The position numbers and the translations under genes were made by a program. A stretch of DNA of 64,000 bases. Source: JBNKFV01 sp050290265 (GTDB lineage Bacteria; Pseudomonadota; Gammaproteobacteria; Pseudomonadales; Cellvibrionaceae). The stretch is from contig JBNKHI010000003.1 of the NCBI GenBank assembly GCA_050290265.1, positions 1 through 64,000 of the forward strand. Direction: 5' to 3'. Below, in pieces: positions 1 through 7,924 of this stretch (position 1 is the first letter of the stretch; each line of letters starts with the position of its first letter). A model generated the notes under the pieces. It was not told the origin of the DNA. It saw nothing but the letters and a program-made list of their open reading frames with translations, and did no database searches.

Positions 1-473
1 CTGGGGGCGCGCTGCAGCACAAACTTGACCACTTCGCGGGCGTTGCCCGGATGGCCAATGCCGAGTCGCAGGCGCATAAAGTCGCGATTGTTGCCCAGCG
101 CGGAGATGATGTCCCGCAGCCCGTTGTGGCCACCGTGACCGCCGCCCAGTTTGAGGCGGGCGGTGCCGGGTTCGAGGTCGAGCTCGTCGTGAGCAACCAA
201 GATGTTTTCTGGTGCAATCTTAAAAAAGTTTGCCATGGCGCCAATGGCTTGCCCGCTACGGTTCATAAATGTAGTGGGAATCAACAGGCGCAGATCTTTG
301 TTGTTCACCAGAATGCGTGCGGTGAGGCCAAAAAATTTACTTTCGGGTACCAGATTGGCGCCGTATTGGCGGGCGACTTCAGTCACAAAATCGGCACCGG
401 CGTTGTGTCGGGTTTGGTGATATTGGGCGCCGGGATTACCGAGGCCTACAAGCAGCTGCACGGGTTCGTTCAT
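1..473 (-). CDS. pth: peptidyl-tRNA hydrolase (partial, C-terminus beyond window)
   Basis: Pth cleaves peptidyl-tRNA released from stalled ribosomes so that the tRNA can be reused. The minus-strand reading begins MNEPVQLLVGLGNPGAQYH and contains the family motifs GLGNPG, the catalytic His region (TRHNAGADF), NRSG, and HDELDLEPG followed by a Gly/His-rich stretch. About 157 codons are present, so roughly the last 35-40 residues of a normal 190-200 residue Pth lie off the left edge. It follows rplY on the same strand but is separated from it by a strong terminator, so it probably has its own promoter. The order pth-rplY-prs is the one found in Pseudomonas. Identification is secure; the gene is incomplete here. 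Confidence 0.95.
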   Translation of the reverse strand, partial: MNEPVQLLVGLGNPGAQYHQTRHNAGADFVTEVARQYGANLVPESKFFGLTARILVNNKDLRLLIPTTFMNRSGQAIGAMANFFKIAPENILVAHDELDLEPGTARLKLGGGHGGHNGLRDIISALGNNRDFMRLRLGIGHPGNAREVVKFVLQRAP

Positions 474-512
474 AAGAAATTTATAATGGCTTAGGATTTA
501 GGTTGTAGGGTA

Positions 513-552
513 AAACAAAAAAGGCTGAAAGTGTTGCCACTCTCAGCCTTTT
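513..552 (-). terminator. Rho-independent terminator after rplY
   Basis: Read on the minus strand, an 11-bp stem (GGCTGAGAGTG paired with CACTTTCAGCC, one mismatch) with a 4-nt loop is followed by TTTTTTGTTTT. It lies about 25 bp past the rplY stop and before pth, so it should end the rplY transcript. Confidence 0.85.
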
Positions 553-577
553 GCTGCTAAACGCAAGCTGCGAAAAC

Positions 578-1219
578 TTAGTCTTCGCTAGCTGCTTCTT
601 CGCCTTCATCAGACGCTTCTTCGTCAGCTGCTTGGCCTTTCGGCTTGTGGATGTTCGCAATTGGAAGGTCGTGGTCTTCACCGTGAGACAGCGCAACAGA
701 TTCAACGCCTTTTGGCAGTTTGATATCTGAGATGTGTACGGTTTGGCCAAGTTCAACATCGGCCAGGTCCACTTCGATGTACTCAGGCAGATCTGCTGGC
801 AAACAAGAGATTTCCAGCTCAGTCATGGTGTGAGATACCAGACCACCTTGCTTCTTAACGCCAATTGCAGTCTCGTCGTTCAAGAAGTGCAATGGTACTT
901 TGGTTTGCAGTTTGTGTGTCTTAGAAACACGCAAAAAGTCAGCATGCATAACCAATGGCTTAGCTGGGTGACGCTGCAAATCTTTCAGAATGACGTCTTC
1001 GCTTTTGCCACCAATGTTCAGGGTAACAATGTGCGAGTAGAACGCTTCGTTTTCCAGTTGCTTGATCAGATCTTTGTGAGGAATGGTGATGTTCAGAGGG
1101 GCTTTGTCGCCACCGTAAACGATACCAGGTACTTTGTTTTCCAGACGACGCAGGCGGCGGCTCGCACCTTTCCCTGCATCCTCACGGACTTCCGCGTTTA
1201 ATACATATGCTTCAGACAT
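578..1219 (-). CDS. rplY: 50S ribosomal protein L25/general stress protein Ctc, long form
   Basis: L25 binds 5S rRNA in the large ribosomal subunit. The protein begins MSEAYVLNAEVREDAGKGASRRLRR, typical of the long L25 (TL5/Ctc) form with an N-terminal 5S-binding domain (about residues 1-95), a C-terminal beta domain, and a very acidic tail rich in Glu, Asp and Ala (last ~20 residues). An in-frame start 7 codons upstream exists, but the start at 1219 has a TGAGGA ribosome-binding site about 8 nt ahead and matches family N-termini. At 213 residues the length is normal for the long form. It is downstream of prs on the same strand, and a terminator follows it. Confidence 0.95.
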   Translation of the reverse strand: MSEAYVLNAEVREDAGKGASRRLRRLENKVPGIVYGGDKAPLNITIPHKDLIKQLENEAFYSHIVTLNIGGKSEDVILKDLQRHPAKPLVMHADFLRVSKTHKLQTKVPLHFLNDETAIGVKKQGGLVSHTMTELEISCLPADLPEYIEVDLADVELGQTVHISDIKLPKGVESVALSHGEDHDLPIANIHKPKGQAADEEASDEGEEAASED

Positions 1220-1344
1220 GTGATTGTCCTCATTTTTCATAATGCCCTCGCGACCAGGTCATTATGGTTAGTAAAAACCCGCAAAACAGATTGCGGGTGG
1301 TTAAGTTGAGCGCAGTGTTCGCAATAACTGGTCGTTAAACCGAT

Positions 1345-2289
1345 TTATTCGCGGAACATTGCACTTAGGGATTCTTCGTTACTTAAGCGACGTACGGCTT
1401 CTGCCAGCATATCGGACAGTGTTAATACGCGGATGCGACCACAGTCTTTGGCATTTTGGCGCAGCGGTATAGAGTCAGTCACTACCAGTTCATCTAATTC
1501 AGAGCCGTCTATATTGGTGATGGCTTTGCCGGAAAGCACCGGGTGCGTACAGTAGGCAACAACTTTCTTGGCGCCAAAGGACTTCAGTGCTTTGGCGGCA
1601 CCGCAAAGCGTGCCTGCAGTGTCGACCATGTCGTCAACTAGAATACAGGTGCGGTCTTTCACGTCCCCAATCAAATTCATGACTTCGGCTACGTTGGCAG
1701 CAGGGCGACGTTTATCAATAATCGCAAGGTCAATGCCTAGTTGTTTGGCAACAGCACGGGCGCGTACAACACCGCCAATGTCTGGCGATACAACGATCAG
1801 GTCTTCAAAGCCTTGTTTTTCGATGTCGTTCAGTAAAACCGGTGAGCCATAAACGTTGTCTACGGGTACATCAAAGAAGCCTTGGATTTGCTCTGCGTGC
1901 AGGTCTACGGTTAGCACGCGGTCTATACCGACGGCAACCATCATGTCAGCCACAACCTTTGCGGTAATGGGGACGCGCGCAGATCGAACTCGACGATCCT
2001 GGCGAGCGTAACCAAAGTAAGGCACGACCGCAGTAATGCGACCTGCGGATGCTCGACGCAAGGCGTCTACCATAACAACCAGTTCCATGAGGTTGTCATT
2101 AGTGGGAGCGCAGGTGGACTGAACGACAAAAACGTCGCGACCGCGAACGTTCTCGTTAAGCTCGATAGCGATTTCGCCATCGGAGAATTTAGTGACAGTT
2201 ACATCGCCCAGCGGAATGCCCAGCTTTTGTACAATTTGTTTACTGAGTTCGGGGTTGGCATTGCCGGTAAAAACCATTAAGTCAGCCAC
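1345..2289 (-). CDS. prs: ribose-phosphate pyrophosphokinase (PRPP synthetase)
   Basis: Prs transfers pyrophosphate from ATP to ribose 5-phosphate, giving PRPP for purine, pyrimidine, histidine and NAD synthesis. The 314-residue product has the usual class I length. Visible motifs are the N-terminal MVFTGNANPEL region, GDVTVTKFSDGE, the ATP-binding QDRR stretch, the VDLHAEQIQGFF segment, and the PRPP-binding loop CILVDDMVDTAGT. It sits between tRNA-Gln and rplY, as in Pseudomonas. Nothing is unusual about it. Confidence 0.97.
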   Translation of the reverse strand: MADLMVFTGNANPELSKQIVQKLGIPLGDVTVTKFSDGEIAIELNENVRGRDVFVVQSTCAPTNDNLMELVVMVDALRRASAGRITAVVPYFGYARQDRRVRSARVPITAKVVADMMVAVGIDRVLTVDLHAEQIQGFFDVPVDNVYGSPVLLNDIEKQGFEDLIVVSPDIGGVVRARAVAKQLGIDLAIIDKRRPAANVAEVMNLIGDVKDRTCILVDDMVDTAGTLCGAAKALKSFGAKKVVAYCTHPVLSGKAITNIDGSELDELVVTDSIPLRQNAKDCGRIRVLTLSDMLAEAVRRLSNEESLSAMFRE

Positions 2290-2446
2290 AGTCGGTACCT
2301 TGTCTTTGCAAATTGAAAATAATCTGGGATGGGCAGAAGAAGTCGTTATACATGTTGCTCTGTACCGAATTCTTGTGTTGAATTTCTAGAGACAACTGAT
2401 TCGAGGAAAGGCAGAGCGTTCATTTATTGATAGCTACTTGCTCATC

Positions 2447-2477
2447 AATAAGTTCTAAATATGGCTGGGGTGGAAGG
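2447..2477 (-). repeat. partial repeat of tRNA-Gln 3' end, copy 1
   Basis: These 31 bases match 2587-2617 with two mismatches. They include the reverse complement of CCTTCCACCCCAGCCA, the 3' T-stem, acceptor strand and CCA of tRNA-Gln, plus 14 bases of downstream flank. The copies lie 140 bp apart. The rest of the tRNA is not present intact in copy 1, so it cannot make a functional tRNA. Confidence 0.8.
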
Positions 2478-2484
2478 GTGACAG

Positions 2485-2501
2485 AAAGTGCTGCGCACTT
2501 T
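2485..2501. repeat. short perfect hairpin inside the tRNA-Gln remnant
   Basis: AAAGTGC, loop TGC, GCACTTT forms a perfect 7-bp stem. It lies within 23 extra bases (2478-2500) that interrupt the T-loop of the partial tRNA-Gln copy, where the intact tRNA has a single base. No T-tract follows on either strand. Confidence 0.55.
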
Positions 2502-2515
2502 TCGAACCTTCTCTA

Positions 2516-2532
2516 AATTCGCCTTGCGAATT
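2516..2532. repeat. second short perfect hairpin next to the tRNA-Gln remnant
   Basis: AATTCGC, loop CTT, GCGAATT forms a perfect 7-bp stem. It lies immediately on the tRNA side of the T-loop fragment. Its similar architecture to the neighbouring hairpin suggests RNA structure in the trailer between tRNA-Gln and prs. Confidence 0.5.
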
Positions 2533-2601
2533 CAGGTTCTAATCCCGAGCCTCTTACTACTTACCAGTCACGTACTGTTACGGGCTAATAAGCTTTAAAT
2601 A

Positions 2602-2676
2602 TGGCTGGGGTGGAAGGATTCGAACCTTCGCATGACGGGATCAAAACCCGCTGCCTTACCGCTTGGCTACACCCCA
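2602..2676 (-). tRNA. tRNA-Gln (anticodon TTG), CCA encoded
   Basis: The minus strand folds as a cloverleaf. The acceptor TGGGGTG pairs with CACCCCA, followed by discriminator G and an encoded CCA. The D-arm is GCCAAGCGGTAAGGC, the anticodon loop is TTTTGAT with anticodon TTG, and the T-arm is GAAGG-TTCGAAT-CCTTC. The UUG anticodon reads CAA and, by wobble, CAG. The gene lies 15 bp past ispE and upstream of prs, its conserved place in Pseudomonas, and is probably cotranscribed with the ispE side. Confidence 0.97.
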
Positions 2677-2691
2677 GTGGTTTCTATTAGT

Positions 2692-3543
2692 TTAAGCTGA
2701 GTTTGCGCTCAGGAGTTTTTCGTGGGCTGGGTGCTGGTTAATACCCTTTGCAACAAACCCGTTCAACTCTTTTGGCCTTTGTGCAAAAACATGTTCCGCA
2801 TCGGCCTTACTGGAGAATGCGCAAAATACACAAGCTCCGGTTCCTGTCATCTGAGCTGGTCCGAAATTCTTTAACCAATTCAGTGCGTTAGCAACTGCCG
2901 GATAAAGTTTTTCAACCAGAGGTTGGCAGTCATTTTTGCCGCCCTGCTCTAGGAAGGCCGCTACTTTAATGACGGGCGTGTCTCTTGTCAAATCTTTATG
3001 TGAAAAAATATGGGGTGTACTGACATGGCAGTCCGGCGCTAAAACGACGAACCATTTTTCTGCTAAATCAACAGGTTGAAGTCGTTCACCAATGCCTTCG
3101 GCCCAGGCAGTTCGGCCTTGGATGAAAACGGGTATATCCGCACCTAGTGTGGCACCAATTTGCAGTAGCTCTGTGGTTGGAAGCTGGCAATTCCAAAGAT
3201 GATTTAAACCAATGAGCGTTGTCGCAGCATCGCTACTGCCGCCGCCTATACCACCGCCCATGGGCAAACGTTTTAGCAGGGTGATATCCGCTCCCAGTGC
3301 AGAGCCTGTGTGTTGTTGCAGTGAGAACGCGGCACGATAGACAAGGTTGTCGCGCGGGGCGAGGTTGGGAATGTCGCTGTGTAGCTGAATTTCTCCATCT
3401 TGGCGTAACTCAAAGCCGAGTTCGTCGCCGTAATCGAGCAGTTGAAACAGTGTTTGTAATTCGTGGTAGCCATCGCTTCTGCGGCCGACAATATGCAGGA
3501 ACAGGTTAAGCTTGGCGGGTGCGGGCAGGGTAAGCGTTGGCAT
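2692..3543 (-). CDS. ispE: 4-diphosphocytidyl-2-C-methyl-D-erythritol kinase
   Basis: IspE phosphorylates CDP-methylerythritol in the non-mevalonate isoprenoid pathway. The 283-residue protein starts MPTLTLPAPAKLNLFLHIVGRRSDGYHELQT. The Lys and Asp of the PAKLNL/GRRSDGYHEL region are the family's active-site and substrate-binding elements. The GHMP-kinase ATP loop is PMGGGIGGGSSDAATTL (about residues 91-107), and the C-terminal GHMP motif is MTGTGACVF. It follows lolB by about 23 bp on the same strand, consistent with a TPR-lolB-ispE-tRNA-Gln transcription unit. Confidence 0.97.
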   Translation of the reverse strand: MPTLTLPAPAKLNLFLHIVGRRSDGYHELQTLFQLLDYGDELGFELRQDGEIQLHSDIPNLAPRDNLVYRAAFSLQQHTGSALGADITLLKRLPMGGGIGGGSSDAATTLIGLNHLWNCQLPTTELLQIGATLGADIPVFIQGRTAWAEGIGERLQPVDLAEKWFVVLAPDCHVSTPHIFSHKDLTRDTPVIKVAAFLEQGGKNDCQPLVEKLYPAVANALNWLKNFGPAQMTGTGACVFCAFSSKADAEHVFAQRPKELNGFVAKGINQHPAHEKLLSANSA

Positions 3544-3566
3544 GCGTGAAGTTGCTTATGTGTGAG

Positions 3567-4226
3567 TTATTCGGTGTTGTCTTTGCTTAGGTGCCAGGAT
3601 TTTATCACGAGGGTAACCTGGGTATCTGGTCCGGTGGCGGTTATTTTTTCAGGCAGGGTAAGCCCTTCGGTTTCTCCGTACCGCAGGTAGCGAATTAGCC
3701 AGCCTGATTGGTGGAAACTCTGTATTTGCCCTTCGCTGCTGAGATTGAGGTCAGCGTAGCTGCTATCTGGCGCAGGCTGGCCTTTGATCCAGTAGTTTAA
3801 TTCGGTTACCGGGAAAGCCCATCCGGTGTAGCGTTCTACCAACTGGTTGACCGATGCCTCGGTAACAGGGGCTTCGCCGGGTCGTTTAAGTGTAGCGTAA
3901 TGGCGGGTGCCCTCGATTTGGGTTGCGCCCATGCCCAGCATACCAGTCAGTTCTATGGCGTAAGCATCTTTATCCCGCTGCCATGTCATATAGACACTGT
4001 CGTTTTTTCCTTGGTAGCGCACTCCCAGTTTGCCTTCCAGTTGCCACTGGCTAATGCTGTCTACCGAGGTGGGTGCTGTGCTGGGCAGTTTATTGGGTAG
4101 CTGGGTGGAGGTGCTGCAACCTGCCAGTCCAAGCACTACTATTAGTGAGAACAGTAGTCCCTGCAGTCTCTGGAGTTCCTGTAGCCCCTGCAGCCGCCGT
4201 GAAAAAATAACGCGCATAACCTGCAT
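3567..4226 (-). CDS. lolB: outer-membrane lipoprotein LolB
   Basis: LolB receives lipoproteins from periplasmic LolA and inserts them in the outer membrane. A hydrophobic segment followed by lipobox LAGC places the lipidated Cys at residue 37. The mature part contains WQLEGKLGVRYQGK and the WAFPVTELNYWIKGQPAP segment typical of LolB. The stretch before the hydrophobic core is unusually long and holds a Leu/Gln repeat (LQGLQELQRLQGL). The start is uncertain: Met1 (4226) lies 3 bp past the upstream stop and suggests translational coupling, and Met4 (4217) is an alternative. Neither has a strong Shine-Dalgarno sequence. The neighbours ispE and the TPR gene are as in Pseudomonas. Confidence 0.93.
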   Translation of the reverse strand: MQVMRVIFSRRLQGLQELQRLQGLLFSLIVVLGLAGCSTSTQLPNKLPSTAPTSVDSISQWQLEGKLGVRYQGKNDSVYMTWQRDKDAYAIELTGMLGMGATQIEGTRHYATLKRPGEAPVTEASVNQLVERYTGWAFPVTELNYWIKGQPAPDSSYADLNLSSEGQIQSFHQSGWLIRYLRYGETEGLTLPEKITATGPDTQVTLVIKSWHLSKDNTE

Positions 4227-4229
4227 TAT

Positions 4230-6002
4230 TTAGGGCGCAGCCTTGGCGGCCGGTTCTAATTGCACGCCCAGTCGCTTGATGGCTTCTTGAATCACCGGGT
4301 TATTAGGTGCCTGACTAACGGCCTCATGCCATATGTCTTTGGCTTTTTCCTCCTGACCACTCACCCACAGTACTTCTGCCAAGTGGCTGGCAATCACTGG
4401 GTCAGATAGTTGTTTGAGTGCTTCTTGCAGGCGCAGAATGGCTTCTTCGTAGTTGCCCAGGCGATATTGCACCCAGCCCATGCTATCCATGATGGCTGGG
4501 TCATTAGGTTTAATACGCAAGGCCTGGGTAATTAAATCGAGCGCTTCGTCATAGCGAGTGGTGCGATCTGCCAGTGTGTAGCCAAGGGCGTTCAGCGCGT
4601 CCACATGATTGGGGTTGTAGCGCAGGATGCTGCGCAGATCCAGTTCCAGTAAATCGATAAAGTTGCGGCGCTCGTTAATCATTGCTCGGGCGTAGAGCAA
4701 CTGGTTGTTTTCCGACTCAAACGTTAGTCCTTCGGTGAGAGCTTGCTCGGCTTCTTCAAGATACTGGTACTTGCCAAGTTTTTCAGCCTGCAATAAATAG
4801 AGGCGTGCAGACTCCTGTGGGAAGCGTTGGCGAATCGCCGTCAAATGGTTGTTGGCGGCATCTAATTCGCCGGCGCGGACTAAGATGTCTATCACTTGGC
4901 TGGTTGCCGGCAGAAAATCCGGGCCGGGTTTTACTTGTAGGTAGTGTTCCAGCGCGCTATTGAAGTCGTTTTCGCTTTCAGCGATGCGGGCGAGATAATA
5001 GTGTGCGGAGGATGTCCGGGCGCCGTCGACGATGAGCTGTTCAAAAAAGGCTTTTGCTTCATCATTGCGTTGTTGCTCGTGGCTTATCAGTGCTAGCGAG
5101 AACAGTATATCGGGGTCGTGAGGGCTTTGATTGTGCAAAACCTGAAACTGTTCGTAGGCTTTATCCAGGTCATAACTGGCCAGCAGGCGTGCGTACTGCA
5201 AGCGCAGGCGCATTTCTTCGGGGTGTGCGCTTAGTTTTCGCGACAGCAGGTCCAGTGCCTGCTCTGGTTTTTTCTGTTGCTCTAAGAGCTTGGACCGCAA
5301 AATAATGCCGGTTACGTGATCGGGGTCTTTATTAAGCAGCTGTTCTGTTAATGCCAGTGCTTCATCCAGTTGATTGTTTTCTTGCTGAATTAATGCAATA
5401 CCGAGTATTAACCCGTCGTGATCGGGGTGTTCGCTCAGCAGTTGCTGGTAGCGAAACAGTAGTTGTTCTCGTTGTGTGTCGGTGGCAGTGGCGGCCCGTG
5501 CCGCGATATTTTGAAATATTGCGCTATTTTGGGTATCGGTAATCAACTGGGTTGCTTCATCCAGCGCTTCCATTAAACGACCGATGCGGGCCAGTTCGCT
5601 GGCAGCTATAAAATGCGCTTCTGTGTTGTCTGGCTCGATCTGCGTCCACAGTTGAGAGGCTTCCAGTGCCGCCTGGTGGGCATTAAGAAACCGGGCAATA
5701 CGGGTGGCTCGTGCTACGACCCCTGGATCGCGGGTTTGATGTGCTTGTTGTAAGTAGTTGCCGAGGGCTATGTCAAAGCGTGAGCGGCTTCCTGCGAGCT
5801 CCGCTACCATCAAGGAGTAGAGTGTTTCGGCTGGAAACGGACGCTCTGGGATAACTTTTTCTTCGGGTTCAGTGACTGGTGTTGGCGAGTCCGCGTCGGT
5901 GTCGGAGATTTTAGGTTGCTGTAGATTGCTACACGCACTGAGGATACTTGCGGATAGGGCTAAGAGTAGCGGTGTTCGATAAAGTTTTTTCTTCAACAAC
6001 AT
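4230..6002 (-). CDS. tetratricopeptide-repeat lipoprotein upstream of lolB
   Basis: This 590-residue protein begins with a signal peptide ending in lipobox LSAC (Cys24), so it is probably a lipoprotein exposed to the periplasm. The rest is built of TPR helical pairs running almost to the C-terminus, for example DHDGLILGIALIQQENNQLDEAL and HVDALNALGYTLADRTTRYDEALDLI near the end. The same kind of protein lies between hemA and lolB in Pseudomonas (PA4667 from memory); its function is not firmly established. Immediate adjacency to lolB suggests a role in envelope assembly, which is inference. It is divergent from hemA. Confidence 0.85.
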   Translation of the reverse strand: MLLKKKLYRTPLLLALSASILSACSNLQQPKISDTDADSPTPVTEPEEKVIPERPFPAETLYSLMVAELAGSRSRFDIALGNYLQQAHQTRDPGVVARATRIARFLNAHQAALEASQLWTQIEPDNTEAHFIAASELARIGRLMEALDEATQLITDTQNSAIFQNIAARAATATDTQREQLLFRYQQLLSEHPDHDGLILGIALIQQENNQLDEALALTEQLLNKDPDHVTGIILRSKLLEQQKKPEQALDLLSRKLSAHPEEMRLRLQYARLLASYDLDKAYEQFQVLHNQSPHDPDILFSLALISHEQQRNDEAKAFFEQLIVDGARTSSAHYYLARIAESENDFNSALEHYLQVKPGPDFLPATSQVIDILVRAGELDAANNHLTAIRQRFPQESARLYLLQAEKLGKYQYLEEAEQALTEGLTFESENNQLLYARAMINERRNFIDLLELDLRSILRYNPNHVDALNALGYTLADRTTRYDEALDLITQALRIKPNDPAIMDSMGWVQYRLGNYEEAILRLQEALKQLSDPVIASHLAEVLWVSGQEEKAKDIWHEAVSQAPNNPVIQEAIKRLGVQLEPAAKAAP

Positions 6003-6452
6003 ATATTCTACTTACTGTGTAGGGTGCTAATTGCCCGAGCTTCCGTGGACTAGCGTTATGCTGGCCACCTCTTTGATCTGGGCGCGTTCTATCATCCGGT
6101 AGTTGTTTAGTGATGTTAATGTCACGGATGGTTCCCAGTAATTGGTATTGATCGCGTTCTCGACGCTTGGCAAAGCTTGCTACGCTAGGGCCAAATAGCT
6201 GATTTTGCAATGCTTAATTGGTTTGTTGCCGCAGCCCTTTGCTGATTAAAGGCGGCTTATCACGCTTACGTCTATCGGGTTAGTTATGGCATATTCGTAT
6301 AGATAGTATAGTAATTGTACACGCCAGTTGTGAAAATCAGTGTTAAACAGCCCTCAAATCATGTTGCCGCACATTCTCTGCGGGTTTTACTTGCCTCCAT
6401 CCCTCTGGATACGGACAATTGTGCTTTTGCGTTTTAAGCAGGCTGGTTGTTA
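6003..6452. other. divergent intergenic region, TPR gene/hemA
   Basis: This 450-base region has no convincing gene; a minus-strand frame entering from the TPR gene has no family character. It should hold promoters for both directions. AT-rich stretches around 6295-6320 contain TATAGT-like -10 candidates without a clear -35. A small hairpin (CCGCA/TGCGG, 6367-6383) followed by GTTTT lies about 70 bp before hemA and could affect its leader transcript, but it is weak. Confidence 0.4.
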
Positions 6453-7754
6453 ATGTCGTTAGTTGCCCTCGGTATCAATCATACTACGGCTTCCGTTGAG
6501 CTACGGGAGCAGGTTGCTATCGCACCCGAATTGATGCAGGCGGCGTTGCAATCTGCAGTGAATGAGGCCGGAATTTCGGAGATTGCCATTCTATCTACCT
6601 GCAATCGTCTGGAATTGTATGTCACTGGCGCGGTTACGCCTGATGAGTTGTTAACGTGGTTGGAGCGTTATTGCGGAGTCGCTGCCGGCGATCTGTTAGA
6701 GAGCCATTATTGTTATACCGATGATGAAGCCGCCAGCCATATGATGCGAGTAGCCAGCGGACTTGATTCATTGGTCTTGGGTGAACCACAAATCCTGGGG
6801 CAGATGAAATCGGCGTTTGCGGTGGGCAAAGAGGCCGGCACGGTGGGCTCTGAGTTACATTCCGCATTTCAGCAGGTTTTCAGTATTGCAAAACGTATCC
6901 GTACTGAAACGGCTATTGGTGAAAACCCTATTTCAGTGGCCTACGCTGCGGTGAATCTCGCACGGCAAATTTTTTCTGATCTGAAAAAAGATACGGCATT
7001 GCTAATCGGTGCGGGTGAAACCATCGAATTAGTTGCCCGCCACCTCCGTGATCAGGGCGTAAAAAGTATCATTGTGGCGAATCGAACGCTGGAGCGCGCA
7101 GAATTGTTGGCAGAGCAATTTAATGCTGACGCCATTTTGCTGTCCGATATTCCTGAATTTTTGCATAAAGCTGACATTGTTATTTCGTCGACTGCCAGCC
7201 AATTGCCGCTGTTAGGCAAGGGGGCCGTTGAATCCGCGCTCAAACGACGCAAGCATAAGCCTATGTTTATGGTGGACATTGCTGTCCCCCGTGATATTGA
7301 GGTAGAAGTTGGTGAGCTGGACGACGTGTACTTGTACAGCGTTGATGACTTGCGTGATGTGATTGAAGTGAATAAGCGCAGTCGTCGGGAAGCTGCCGAA
7401 AAAGCTTTGGAAATTGTTTACGAGGGTGCGGCCAATTATTTGGCCGAAAAGCGTGCGTTGGACTCGGTGGAAATTATTCGCGCCTATCGCAACAAGGCCG
7501 AGCAGCTTAGAGACGATGAGTTGGAGAAAGCCTTGCGCGCGTTGCAGGCCGGTAAAAATCCTGAACAGATAGTGAGTCAGTTAGCGCGGAATCTGACCAA
7601 TAAATTGCTGCATACGCCGACTACACAGTTGCGGCAGGCCGGCGCAGATGGGCGGACTGAGTTGATTGACTGGTCTAAAGAGCTGTTTGATGTGGAAGTC
7701 GGGTCAGCACCGGTTAAAAGTACTGATGTACCATTGTCTAAGTTGGGCCATTAA
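6453..7754 (+). CDS. hemA: glutamyl-tRNA reductase
   Basis: HemA reduces glutamyl-tRNA to glutamate-1-semialdehyde, the first committed step of tetrapyrrole synthesis by the C5 route. The protein starts MSLVALGINHTTASVELRE and carries the catalytic Cys50 in LSTCNRLELY. Other motifs are GLDSLVLGEPQILGQMK, the NADPH-binding LLIGAGETIELVARHL and the C-terminal dimerisation helices. A TTG two codons upstream is in frame, but the ATG at 6453 gives the usual N-terminus and 433 residues. It heads the conserved series hemA-prfA-prmC-moeB. Confidence 0.97.
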   Translation: MSLVALGINHTTASVELREQVAIAPELMQAALQSAVNEAGISEIAILSTCNRLELYVTGAVTPDELLTWLERYCGVAAGDLLESHYCYTDDEAASHMMRVASGLDSLVLGEPQILGQMKSAFAVGKEAGTVGSELHSAFQQVFSIAKRIRTETAIGENPISVAYAAVNLARQIFSDLKKDTALLIGAGETIELVARHLRDQGVKSIIVANRTLERAELLAEQFNADAILLSDIPEFLHKADIVISSTASQLPLLGKGAVESALKRRKHKPMFMVDIAVPRDIEVEVGELDDVYLYSVDDLRDVIEVNKRSRREAAEKALEIVYEGAANYLAEKRALDSVEIIRAYRNKAEQLRDDELEKALRALQAGKNPEQIVSQLARNLTNKLLHTPTTQLRQAGADGRTELIDWSKELFDVEVGSAPVKSTDVPLSKLGH

Positions 7755-7924
7755 TATGTGGAGTGTCCCATATTTACACCGTCATTATATTTTCCCCTGG
7801 TTCAGCTGCGCTTTTCGTTAGCGTAGCTCGTGCTGCTATATCGGTTGGTTGCCAGCCAATCTAACCCCATGTTTATATTTATGCGGATGCTATATTCGCT
7901 CACCTTGATAAAAAGCCATTATTT

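Larger units (their letters stand above)
2290..2601. other. prs upstream region with a partial copy of the tRNA-Gln 3' end
   Basis: No coding sequence is seen in these 312 bases. The notable content is a second, incomplete copy of the tRNA-Gln 3' end and its flank (2447-2477 repeats 2587-2617), followed by a fragment of the T-loop at 2501-2511 and two short perfect hairpins (2485-2501 and 2516-2532). Transcripts running from tRNA-Gln into prs would pass through all of this. Confidence 0.6.

Noticed and set aside
51..494. Plus-strand open frame over the left edge
   Set aside because: It is antisense to pth, whose minus-strand frame has clear family motifs.
2485..2532. Two hairpins read as a transcription terminator for tRNA-Gln
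   Set aside because: Neither is followed by a T-tract on the minus strand, and prs downstream is likely in the same unit.
2447..2676. Repeat of the tRNA-Gln 3' end as attL/attR of an integrated element
   Set aside because: Only 140 bp separate the copies, with no integrase or cargo between them.
5929..6210. 93-codon minus-strand frame overlapping the TPR gene start
   Set aside because: No domain, no ribosome-binding site, and it overlaps the signal peptide region of a well-supported gene.
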